Positions 1-6,002 of a stretch of 7,548 bases of DNA are shown piece after piece. The DNA comes from a bacterium UBP10_UBA1149 (GTDB lineage: Bacteria > Desulfobacterota > Binatia > UBA1149), in contig DBZX01000096.1 in assembly GCA_002311335.1 (NCBI GenBank), positions 1 to 7,548 of the forward strand. Reading direction: 5' to 3'. Within the stretch, counting starts at the first letter, position 1, and each line of letters opens with the position of its first letter. Position numbers and translations under genes: made by a program. The notes beneath the pieces are model-generated. The model was not told the origin of the DNA and ran no database searches. It saw only the letters and a list, made by a program, of their open reading frames with translations.

Positions 1-36
1 CCCCCGCCCCCTTCCCCCCCCCCCCCCCGCCCCCCT
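1..36. repeat. Poly-C low-complexity tract at left edge
   Basis: 31 of the first 36 bases are C, with only scattered G and T. It merges directly into the reading frame of the MNIO gene, where it would encode mostly proline, which is not expected at the N-terminus of that family. A likely explanation is a contig-edge artefact: two-colour Illumina chemistry reports lost signal as poly-G, which appears as poly-C on the opposite strand. A genuine homopolymer tract cannot be excluded from one sequence. Confidence 0.75.
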
Positions 37-40
37 CAGG

Positions 41-925
41 ACGATCGCAGATCCGCCGCCGCGACCCGCCGAAGCCCCCTACCTCGGTGTCGGCGTTGGT
101 TTGCGTGCGCCCCACTACCCCGATGTGCTGGCGCAGGCCGAGCAGGGCCGCCTGGCGGTCGACTGGTTCGAAGCACTCAGCGAAAACTATCTGGTGCCGG
201 GTGGACGCCCGTTGCGAATGCTCGACGCCGTGCGCGAACACGCACCGATCGCGCTCCACGGGGTGTCGCTCAATATCGGATCGAGCGACGAGATCGATCG
301 CGCCTACCTGGACGACCTGGCGGCGCTGGCCGATCGCAGTCGCGCAGCCTGGATCTCCGATCACCTGTGCTGGACGGGAGTGGGCGGGCACAACCTCCAC
401 GACCTGATCCCACTGCCCTACACCGAAGCCGCTGCCGAACACGTGGCCAAGCGCGTGACTTTCGTTCAGGCGCGCCTGGGTCGACGCATAGCGCTCGAGA
501 ACGTGTCCTCGTACATCAGCTACAGCGCGGATGAGATGAACGAGTGGGAGTTCCTGAAGCAGGTAGCAGTACGGGCCGACTGCGGGATCCTGCTCGACGT
601 GAACAACGTGTACGTGAGCGCATGCAACCACGGCTTTGACCCGCGCGAATACCTGCGAACCATTCCAGCCGACCGCGTGGGACAGATCCACCTTGCCGGG
701 TTTACCGACATGGACGGCTACCTGTTCGACACCCACAGCCGGCCCGTGAGTGACGATGTCTGGGACCTGTACGAATACACGCTGTCGATGACCGCGCCGG
801 TTCCAACGATGGTCGAGTGGGACGACGACATCCCGTCGTGGCAGGGGCTGGTCGAGGAACTGGACAAGGCCCGTGCCGTGGCCGCGCGCCGGGCGGCAAA
901 CGGCGGCCGAGGGAACGCCGGGTGA
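41..925 (+). CDS. bufB: MNIO family (DUF692) multinuclear non-haem iron oxidase, BufB-like, 5' end missing or corrupted
   Basis: Members of this family use two or three iron ions in a TIM-barrel to modify cysteines, often in ribosomal peptides (bufferins, methanobactin, TglHI pathway). Numbering from the Leu codon at 101 as residue 1, family motifs appear in order: ENYL (28-31), LHGVSLNIGS (52-61), SDHLCW (86-91), HDLIPLPY (100-107), LENVSSY (132-138), DVNN (166-169), IHLAG (196-200), DTHS (210-213) and VEWD (238-241). These carry the conserved His, Asp, Glu and Asn residues expected to bind metal. The canonical GVGLR block is encoded just before 101, so TTG 101 is not the true start. The frame stays open into the poly-C tract with no ATG, GTG or TTG, so the real start is lost and 41 is only a practical boundary. 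It overlaps the DUF2063 gene by 4 nt. Family call is very secure; the Buf role is inferred from the neighbour. Confidence 0.93.
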   Translation, partial: TIADPPPRPAEAPYLGVGVGLRAPHYPDVLAQAEQGRLAVDWFEALSENYLVPGGRPLRMLDAVREHAPIALHGVSLNIGSSDEIDRAYLDDLAALADRSRAAWISDHLCWTGVGGHNLHDLIPLPYTEAAAEHVAKRVTFVQARLGRRIALENVSSYISYSADEMNEWEFLKQVAVRADCGILLDVNNVYVSACNHGFDPREYLRTIPADRVGQIHLAGFTDMDGYLFDTHSRPVSDDVWDLYEYTLSMTAPVPTMVEWDDDIPSWQGLVEELDKARAVAARRAANGGRGNAG

Positions 926-1701
926 CCGAAGAAGTTATCCGGCTGCAACGGGCCATGGCCAAGGCCGTGCTTACCGCCGAAGAGGTGGGCCTGCTCGAAT
1001 ACCTGGCCGACCCGCCACCGGGGCGCGGATTGTCGCACCGGGTGTCGGCTTACACCGGAGGCTACCTGGCTCGCGTGGAAGAATCGCTCGCCCAGGCCTA
1101 CCCGGCCCTTGCCCACGTGCTGGGTGTCACGGCTTTCCACTCATTGGTCGAACGTTACCTGCCCCGCCTGCCTGCCGGCGAGGCCAACCTGAACTACGTG
1201 GGCCGCGGGCTGGCCGATTTTCTTGCCGACGATGAGCTCAGCGTGGGCCTGCCTTTTGTGCCCGATCTCGCGCGCCTGGAGTGGGCCGTGCTCGAGTGTT
1301 TTCACGGGGCGTGGCTGGCCGCCGCCGACTTGTCGTTACTCGAAGACCTTGGGCAGCATCAACTGGCATCTTTGCGACTGGACTTTCAACCGGCTGCCTC
1401 GCTGGTTGTTTCGGACTGGCCGATCAAGGAAATACGCGACGCGCGTGATGACGACCGCGACAGCGTTGACATCGACCTCGTCGACCGCCCCGACCGGGTG
1501 CTGGTATATCGCGAGGGCTTCGACGTGGTGACCGAGCGGCTGGGCGAGGCCGAGGCGGCGGCCCTCGAGAGCATGAGAGCGGGGTCCACTCTTGGCCAAA
1601 CCGTACAGCAGCTGGCCGCCTCCGGGGCCGGCGGCGATGACATCGGGGCTATGTTTGCGCGTTGGACTGGGCTGTCGCTGGTCACAGTCGTCCGCGCATG
1701 A
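922..1701 (+). CDS. bufC: DUF2063 protein, BufC-like partner of the MNIO enzyme
   Basis: 259 aa from GTG 922, which overlaps the upstream TGA as GTGA and implies translational coupling. The N-terminal half is the helical DUF2063 domain: LQRAM at residues 8-12, YTGGYLARVEESLAQAYP at 44-61, a block around ADFL (98-101), and DLARLEWA at 115-122, which is typical of the family. The C-terminal part (about 155-259) is the alpha/beta segment found in BufC-type proteins, with LVYREGF at 194-200 followed by a helix-rich tail. Pfam labels the N-terminal domain putative DNA-binding, but in MNIO operons the protein acts as the partner subunit that presents the precursor peptide to the iron enzyme, comparable to MbnC or TglI. 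Longer in-frame starts from 817 would run antiparallel to nothing useful and only overlap the MNIO gene, so they were not used. The symbol rests on adjacency; no precursor is visible. Confidence 0.85.
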   Translation: MTEEVIRLQRAMAKAVLTAEEVGLLEYLADPPPGRGLSHRVSAYTGGYLARVEESLAQAYPALAHVLGVTAFHSLVERYLPRLPAGEANLNYVGRGLADFLADDELSVGLPFVPDLARLEWAVLECFHGAWLAAADLSLLEDLGQHQLASLRLDFQPAASLVVSDWPIKEIRDARDDDRDSVDIDLVDRPDRVLVYREGFDVVTERLGEAEAAALESMRAGSTLGQTVQQLAASGAGGDDIGAMFARWTGLSLVTVVRA

Positions 1702-1714
1702 TGGAAATGACGGC

Positions 1715-2506
1715 ATGGATTATCAGGATATTCTCTGCGAGCGTAACCCCGACAACGGTTCGCTCTGGCTGACCATCAACCGTGAGCAGGCGGGCAACGC
1801 CTTTCGCTCGCGTACGCTTGACGAACTCTGCGACGCGCTGCAGTCTGCGCGCCGCGACCGCGACTGCCGCAGCGTGGTTCTCACCGGCGCAGGCGATCGC
1901 TTCTTCTGCCTCGGTGGCGACCACGCAGACCACGAGGACGTGGAGGGCTTCGACTATTCCACCGTGTTTCCGGTGGTAGATCTCTACGACCTCATCGACA
2001 AGTTGCCCAAGCCCGTGATCGCCATGGTCAACGGTTTCGCGGTGGGCGGCGGCAATGTCCTGGCACTGATGTGCGACCTTACGATAGCTTCGTCGTCGGC
2101 GGCCTTCAGGCAGGTGGGCCCGATGATGGGTAGCTTCGACGCCGGCTTCGGCACCTGGTACCTCGAAGAGGCTATCGGTCGCAAGAAGGCCAAGGAGCTT
2201 TGGCTGCTCAACCGCAAGTACACGGCTGAAGAAGCGCTGGCGATGGGCCTGGTCAACGAAGTGATCGAGCCCGCGGCGTTGCGCGATCACGTCAACGGCT
2301 TGTGTGACGAGTTGGCCGACCGCGGCAGCCAGGCGCTGGCCGCTCTCAAGGCATCGTTCCACGCCCGCCACGCGGGTGTGTCCGGCCTGTCACGCGTGGC
2401 ACTGGACACGCTCATGCCCTACTACTACGCGAGCGAAGAATCGCAGGAACTGCGCGAAGCTTTCAACGAAAAGCGTCGCCCAGATCGCTCGCGCTTCGGC
2501 CGCTGA
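1715..2506 (+). CDS. Crotonase-fold enzyme (enoyl-CoA hydratase/isomerase family), MenB/BadI-like
   Basis: 263 aa from ATG 1715, preceded by a weak GGAA 8 nt upstream. The oxyanion-hole segments are present: CLGGD (65-69) and GFAVGGGN (107-114). The second half closely follows the MenB/BadI branch: QVGPMMGSFDAG (133-144), KKAKELW (157-163), AMGLVN (176-181) and the C-terminal EAFNEKRRPDRSRF (248-261). Ser140 and Asp142 match the Ser and Asp of the GSFDGG motif of dihydroxynaphthoyl-CoA synthase, and Gly135 matches the site that marks bicarbonate-dependent MenB. The loop after the CLGGD motif looks more like BadI (2-ketocyclohexanecarboxyl-CoA hydrolase). Either C-C bond formation (MenB) or ring cleavage (BadI-like) is possible. 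No other men or bad gene is present, so the substrate is unknown. It lies 13 nt after the BufC-like gene in the same operon. Confidence 0.88.
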   Translation: MDYQDILCERNPDNGSLWLTINREQAGNAFRSRTLDELCDALQSARRDRDCRSVVLTGAGDRFFCLGGDHADHEDVEGFDYSTVFPVVDLYDLIDKLPKPVIAMVNGFAVGGGNVLALMCDLTIASSSAAFRQVGPMMGSFDAGFGTWYLEEAIGRKKAKELWLLNRKYTAEEALAMGLVNEVIEPAALRDHVNGLCDELADRGSQALAALKASFHARHAGVSGLSRVALDTLMPYYYASEESQELREAFNEKRRPDRSRFGR

Positions 2507-2529
2507 CGCGACTCGTACGGTTCCCCGTC

Positions 2530-3735
2530 TTGTTAAAATCTGATCGCAAAATACTTTTTATTATGGGGGCACTGATCGCCGCCAACATGGTCAACCAGGC
2601 CGACCGGGCGGTCATGGGCATCCTGCTGCCGCTTATAAAGATCGACCTCTCCCTGAGCGATTCGGCCATGGGAGTGCTGGCGGGCGTTGCGTTCTCGGGC
2701 GTGTACGCGGTGGGGGCCTTCGCTTTCGGTCACGCAGCCGACAGCCGCTCTCGCACTCGCCTGATAGCACTCGGGCTGGTCTTCTGGTCGCTGGCAACGG
2801 CTGCCAGCGGACTGGCGGTAGACTTCAAGTCGATGTTTGCGGCGCGGTTTTTTACCGGGCTTGGCGAGGCCAGCCTCTACCCCTGCGCGATTTCACTGAT
2901 TGCTACCACCTTCCCCGAGGACAGGAGAGGACGGGCGGTGGGCATATTCGGCGCCGGGGCCACCTTTGGCGGCGCGCTCGGCATTGCCGCCGGTGGCTTG
3001 CTGGCAGAGCAGTTCGGGTGGCGCAGCGTGTTCTTCTTATACGGTGGGGCAGGCTTGTTCGTGGCGCCGCTGGTTTTGATGATACGAGACCCCCGGCGCG
3101 GTCCTGCAAACGCCGATGGCGAAAAACTCGGGGCGGCTATCGGCAGGTTGATCGCCGACCGAAGGTTGCAGTTGGTGTGGCTGACCAGCGTCCTGGGCGT
3201 ATCGGGACTGATGGGCTACTCAATCTGGGCGGCCGCGTGGTTCCTGGAGAAAGGTGGCATGACGATCACCGACCTCGGCTACATATTCGGGGTTGCGATG
3301 ATAGTGGGCGGCCTGGTGGGCGGTTATACCGGTGGCGCGCTGGCCGATAACCCGGCGATCCGCAAACGTGGCGGCGAGGCAGCTGTGGCTGTCGGGGGAC
3401 TGGTGGCGATGGCCGTCATGCTGGCCGTCGTCCTATGGACTCCGTGGCAGTGGATGAGGGTGGGAGTGGCCCTGCTGCTGCCTATTCCCATGCTGGGGTT
3501 CTTTCCGCCGCTGGTAGCGCTGGTGGCCAGGCTCGTGCCCGCCGAACGGCTGGGGTTGGCGTTTGCTCTGAACGTATTTTTCGTCGGCGGGATTGGTAAT
3601 GGCGTTGGCCCGTGGCTGGTAGGGGCGGTGTCAGATGCCACAGGCAGCCTGCAGACGGGCATTTCGACATCGCTGGTGTTGATGGCGTCGGCGATACCCG
3701 CGGGCCTGGCCATGGTACGGGCGACCCGCGCTTGA
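2530..3735 (+). CDS. MFS transporter, spinster-like, about 12 TM segments
   Basis: 401 aa inner-membrane secondary transporter. A first helix near residues 8-32 contains NQADRAV (22-28), the usual spinster-type Asp-Arg. Motif A, in the loop between TM2 and TM3, is GHAADSRSRTR (67-77), a variant in which Ser replaces the usual Arg after Asp. RFFTGLGEASLYP (106-118) and FGWRSVFF (162-169) are typical TM4-TM6 signatures. A short soluble loop (about 186-208) precedes the second six helices, which end with a GGIGNGVGPWLVG block. TTG 2530 is chosen because the next in-frame start, ATG 2563, would cut into TM1. No Shine-Dalgarno sequence is visible, and the first codons are strikingly AT-rich. The substrate cannot be read from sequence; relatives carry lipids, sugars or aromatic acids. 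It sits 23 nt after the crotonase and overlaps the next gene by 4 nt. Confidence 0.9.
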   Translation: MLKSDRKILFIMGALIAANMVNQADRAVMGILLPLIKIDLSLSDSAMGVLAGVAFSGVYAVGAFAFGHAADSRSRTRLIALGLVFWSLATAASGLAVDFKSMFAARFFTGLGEASLYPCAISLIATTFPEDRRGRAVGIFGAGATFGGALGIAAGGLLAEQFGWRSVFFLYGGAGLFVAPLVLMIRDPRRGPANADGEKLGAAIGRLIADRRLQLVWLTSVLGVSGLMGYSIWAAAWFLEKGGMTITDLGYIFGVAMIVGGLVGGYTGGALADNPAIRKRGGEAAVAVGGLVAMAVMLAVVLWTPWQWMRVGVALLLPIPMLGFFPPLVALVARLVPAERLGLAFALNVFFVGGIGNGVGPWLVGAVSDATGSLQTGISTSLVLMASAIPAGLAMVRATRA

Positions 3736-5420
3736 GTGAACCCGCCCTGCAACTGCGCCAGGGCAGCCGGCCGCTGGTGGTAGTAGCCCCGCACGGTGGC
3801 CGCCGCGTGCGCGCCGTTCGCCGCGACGACGGGATGAATGACCTCTACACCGCCGAGCTGGCACTGGAGTTGGCCGAGCGACTCGATGCCTGGGCGGTGG
3901 TCAACGGAGACCTCGACCGCAACGTCGTAGACCTGAACCGCGTAAGTGAGCTGGAACGTGCGCCGGTCTTCGTTGAAGAACTCGAGCAGGCAATAGACGG
4001 CGCCGTGCAGGTGGCCGCGGGCGGTCGGCCGCTGGTGCTGTTCGTGCATGGATGGAACGTCGTGCAGCCGGCCTGCGACCTGGGCCTGGGCTTGCGCGAG
4101 CAGGGGGGGCGCTTGTCGGGCAGGTGGCCCACGCTGTCGGGTACGGCCTGGCGGGGCGTGGTTGCCCGCCTGCGCGCTGAGCTTGAAATAAACGGCGTGT
4201 GGGCGCCGGTGGGTTGGCGTTACCCGGCCTGGGGCGCCGACAATGTGCTGCAGTTGTTTTCGGGCCGGCACGACGGTCACGACGATGCACGGCTGGCTGC
4301 CATTGCCCGCCTTGCGGCTGCCGATCGCGTGGACGCCGTGCAACTCGAACTGTCCGTGCCCTTGAGGTGGCCGGGGCCGTGGCGTGAAAGCTTTCTCGCC
4401 GCAACTGAGCTGGCGCTGGTCGACTACGAGGGCGCGAACGCTGCGGGTGGTGACTCGGTTGCCGGGCGGGCAGCGGTGGTCATTGAAACACGAACCGCCG
4501 GCCCCTCCCGCGCGAGACCCGGCTGGCAGGTGGTGCCGCGCGGGCCGCCCGAGGTCGAGCAGGCCGAAGACGCTTTGGTTCGGCAGGGGGCGCAGCCGCT
4601 CAACCTGATGGCGCTGTTGTCGGAAGAGGGCGACGCGATTTTTGCTGGCGTGGAGCCCGCGGGACGCGGCGCAGTGCTCGCGCGCGTGTGCCTGCTGCTG
4701 GCCGACGGCCGCATGGCGCTGTTCACATCCGATTCGGCGGAGGACCTGTCCGCGGCCAATTGCCCGCGCCTGCAACTCGACCGTGAGCAGGGCGGTGGGT
4801 TTGCGCGCCTTCGCCTGCGGGCAGCGGTGGTGCTGTACCCTTCGCATCTTGCTTACCTGGACCTGGAGCGGGGCATGGCCGAGTCCGAACTGTCGACCCT
4901 GGAGCTCGACCTGCGCTGGACGGCGGACAGCGACGGGTCCGATTTCGGGCGGCTCAGCGGCAGGGTTGAGCTGGGCGGTGAGAAGGCAAGGTCATGGCCG
5001 GTAACAACGGGGCAGACCGCAGCGGTGGATGCCTTTGCCGTTCTCCAGTCCCGCGGCCGCGATGCCGGGCGCGATGGAGCGCGGGCCCGGTTTTTCTGCG
5101 ACCGCGACGGTGCCCCGGCGATGGTACTGGGTGATGGGCAGGTGCTCATGCCGGGGCAGGGCGACGCGGCGGTTGTGCCGGGCACAGGCGAGGTACAGAT
5201 TTCAGATCCAGGCTCGGACCTGGAAAGCGCTGACCTCCTGACGCGCGTGCCTTTGTGGAGGCCGCTGGGCGAGGGGGTCTACCTCAGGTGGACCTTCGGG
5301 GTGGCCAGGTGTCGCCTGCGGGGTAACACGCACGACACGCCGGCGCTGTTCGACAGCGCCGAGTTGTTTGGCGCTGACGAAGTAGACTCTCAGGAAGCGG
5401 CTGCCAGGGCCGCGTCGTAG
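3732..5420 (+). CDS. Two-part protein: N-formylglutamate amidohydrolase-like N-terminal domain plus unrecognised C-terminal region
   Basis: 562 aa from TTG 3732, whose TTGA overlap with the MFS stop suggests coupling. Residues 1 to about 230 resemble the N-formylglutamate amidohydrolase family (zinc-type hydrolase): LVVVAPHGG (15-23), an Asp-containing helix (about 32-52), DRNVVDLNR (62-70, compare the family's sRxvvDLNR), LVLFVHGW (101-108) and DAVQLELSVPLR (201-212). A Ser/Pro/Arg-rich linker (about 240-285) leads to some 270 residues that I do not recognise. These alternate short hydrophobic strands with Gly/Asp turns, suggesting beta-sandwich or barrel folds. No signal peptide or membrane segment is seen. 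Normal family members are about 260-300 aa, so this is roughly double length. The amidohydrolase call is motif-level only; the catalytic residues should be confirmed by structure. The last 31 nt overlap tpx on the other strand. Confidence 0.6.
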   Translation: MSEPALQLRQGSRPLVVVAPHGGRRVRAVRRDDGMNDLYTAELALELAERLDAWAVVNGDLDRNVVDLNRVSELERAPVFVEELEQAIDGAVQVAAGGRPLVLFVHGWNVVQPACDLGLGLREQGGRLSGRWPTLSGTAWRGVVARLRAELEINGVWAPVGWRYPAWGADNVLQLFSGRHDGHDDARLAAIARLAAADRVDAVQLELSVPLRWPGPWRESFLAATELALVDYEGANAAGGDSVAGRAAVVIETRTAGPSRARPGWQVVPRGPPEVEQAEDALVRQGAQPLNLMALLSEEGDAIFAGVEPAGRGAVLARVCLLLADGRMALFTSDSAEDLSAANCPRLQLDREQGGGFARLRLRAAVVLYPSHLAYLDLERGMAESELSTLELDLRWTADSDGSDFGRLSGRVELGGEKARSWPVTTGQTAAVDAFAVLQSRGRDAGRDGARARFFCDRDGAPAMVLGDGQVLMPGQGDAAVVPGTGEVQISDPGSDLESADLLTRVPLWRPLGEGVYLRWTFGVARCRLRGNTHDTPALFDSAELFGADEVDSQEAAARAAS

Positions 5421-5890
5421 TCGGGCTCCTGGGCGATCTCGGGCACGAGCTCCCTGTAGACCAGCTTGCCGTTTGCATCGACGACGAACACCGCCCGCGC
5501 GGTCACTCCCTGCAGCGGGCCTTCGCTTATGGCCACGCCCCAGCGCTCGGCAAAGCCGCGATCGCGCAGATCGGAGCAGGCCACCACGTTCTCCAGCCCC
5601 TCGGTTTCGCAGAAGCGCTTCTGCGCAAAGGGAAGGTCCGAGCTCACGATGAGCACCACGGTGTCGGTCAGGCCGGCTGCCTTTTCGTTGAAGGCGCGGG
5701 TTTCGGTCTGGCAGACGGGCGTGTCGAGGCTGGGCACGGTGACGATTATCCTGGTCTTGCCGCTGTGGGTGGCGGGCGTAACGGGTGACAGGTCGCCGGC
5801 CGCCAGGTTGTAATCGGGTGCCACCTGCCCGGTCTCGGGCAGTGTGCCGGAAAGTTCAAAGGGGTTTCCTTTAAGTGTAACGCTCGCCAT
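5390..5890 (-). CDS. tpx: Thiol peroxidase, atypical 2-Cys peroxiredoxin (Tpx)
   Basis: 166 aa, the usual Tpx length. It reduces hydrogen peroxide and organic hydroperoxides using thioredoxin as electron donor. The N-terminus (VTLKGNPFELSG) is the standard Tpx start. The peroxidatic cysteine is C60 in PSLDTPVC (53-60), including the Thr of the TxxC motif; the resolving cysteine is C94 in DLPFAQKRFC (85-94), exactly the canonical positions. R132 is the conserved active-site arginine. The start at 5890 is preferred over longer in-frame extensions because it aligns with the family and has an AGGGAG ribosome site 9 nt upstream. No signal peptide, so cytoplasmic by sequence. An extra cysteine, C105, is present. 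It converges with the amidohydrolase-like gene, overlapping its 3' end by 31 nt, and diverges from the carotenoid oxygenase gene. Confidence 0.96.
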   Translation of the reverse strand: MASVTLKGNPFELSGTLPETGQVAPDYNLAAGDLSPVTPATHSGKTRIIVTVPSLDTPVCQTETRAFNEKAAGLTDTVVLIVSSDLPFAQKRFCETEGLENVVACSDLRDRGFAERWGVAISEGPLQGVTARAVFVVDANGKLVYRELVPEIAQEPDYDAALAAAS

Positions 5891-5899
5891 TTTTGTATG

Positions 5900-5905
5900 C
5901 TCCCT
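5900..5905 (-). promoter_or_regulatory. Ribosome binding site of tpx
   Basis: AGGGAG on the minus strand, 9 nt before the ATG at 5890. It is the best Shine-Dalgarno match before any gene in the window and settles the tpx start over the longer in-frame alternatives. Confidence 0.65.
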
Positions 5906-5966
5906 GTGGGCGGGCGCTTCCCCAGGGGGCGTCCCGCGCAGCCGCGAACACTCCCACGAACCCGCC

Positions 5967-5995
5967 TTGGCTTCAAGTGGTCGGTTCGGCATACT
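5967..5995 (+). promoter_or_regulatory. Candidate sigma-70-type promoter for the carotenoid oxygenase gene
   Basis: TTGGCT (5967-5972, 4 of 6 to TTGACA) and CATACT (5990-5995, 4 of 6 to TATAAT) are separated by exactly 17 bp. Transcription would be expected to begin about 7 bp past the -10 box, at or next to the ATG at 6003, giving a leaderless message. Each box is only a partial match, so this is tentative. Confidence 0.35.
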
Positions 5996-6002
5996 GCAGG
6001 CC

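Larger units (their letters stand above)
5891..6002. promoter_or_regulatory. Divergent intergenic region between tpx and the carotenoid oxygenase gene
   Basis: A 112-bp gap, the largest between two supported genes in the window, and the only place where both flanking genes start. It must hold the promoters of both. On the minus strand I see the tpx ribosome site but no convincing sigma-70 promoter in this GC-rich stretch. On the plus strand a candidate pair is listed separately. No clear operator palindrome was found beyond a short CCCCAGGGG near 5932. Confidence 0.6.

Noticed and set aside
101..103. TTG as the start of the MNIO gene
   Set aside because: Conserved family residues (GVG before LR) are encoded in frame upstream, so this start would cut the enzyme.
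817..921. N-terminal extension of the DUF2063 protein
   Set aside because: It lies wholly inside the MNIO gene in another frame, encodes Arg/Gly-rich sequence without family similarity, and GTG 922 gives a classic overlap start.
1592..1714. N-terminal extension of the crotonase
   Set aside because: It overlaps the DUF2063 coding end and looks unlike any crotonase; ATG 1715 gives the normal family N-terminus.
3324..4847. 507-codon open frame on the minus strand
   Set aside because: It is antisense to the conserved MFS and amidohydrolase-like genes, is rich in Arg, Pro, Ala, His and Gln, and has no domain; a GC-rich shadow frame.
5844..6002. Extended oxygenase start with a signal-peptide-like stretch
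   Set aside because: The hydrophobic stretch is largely the antisense of the tpx start and upstream region; family similarity begins only after 6003.
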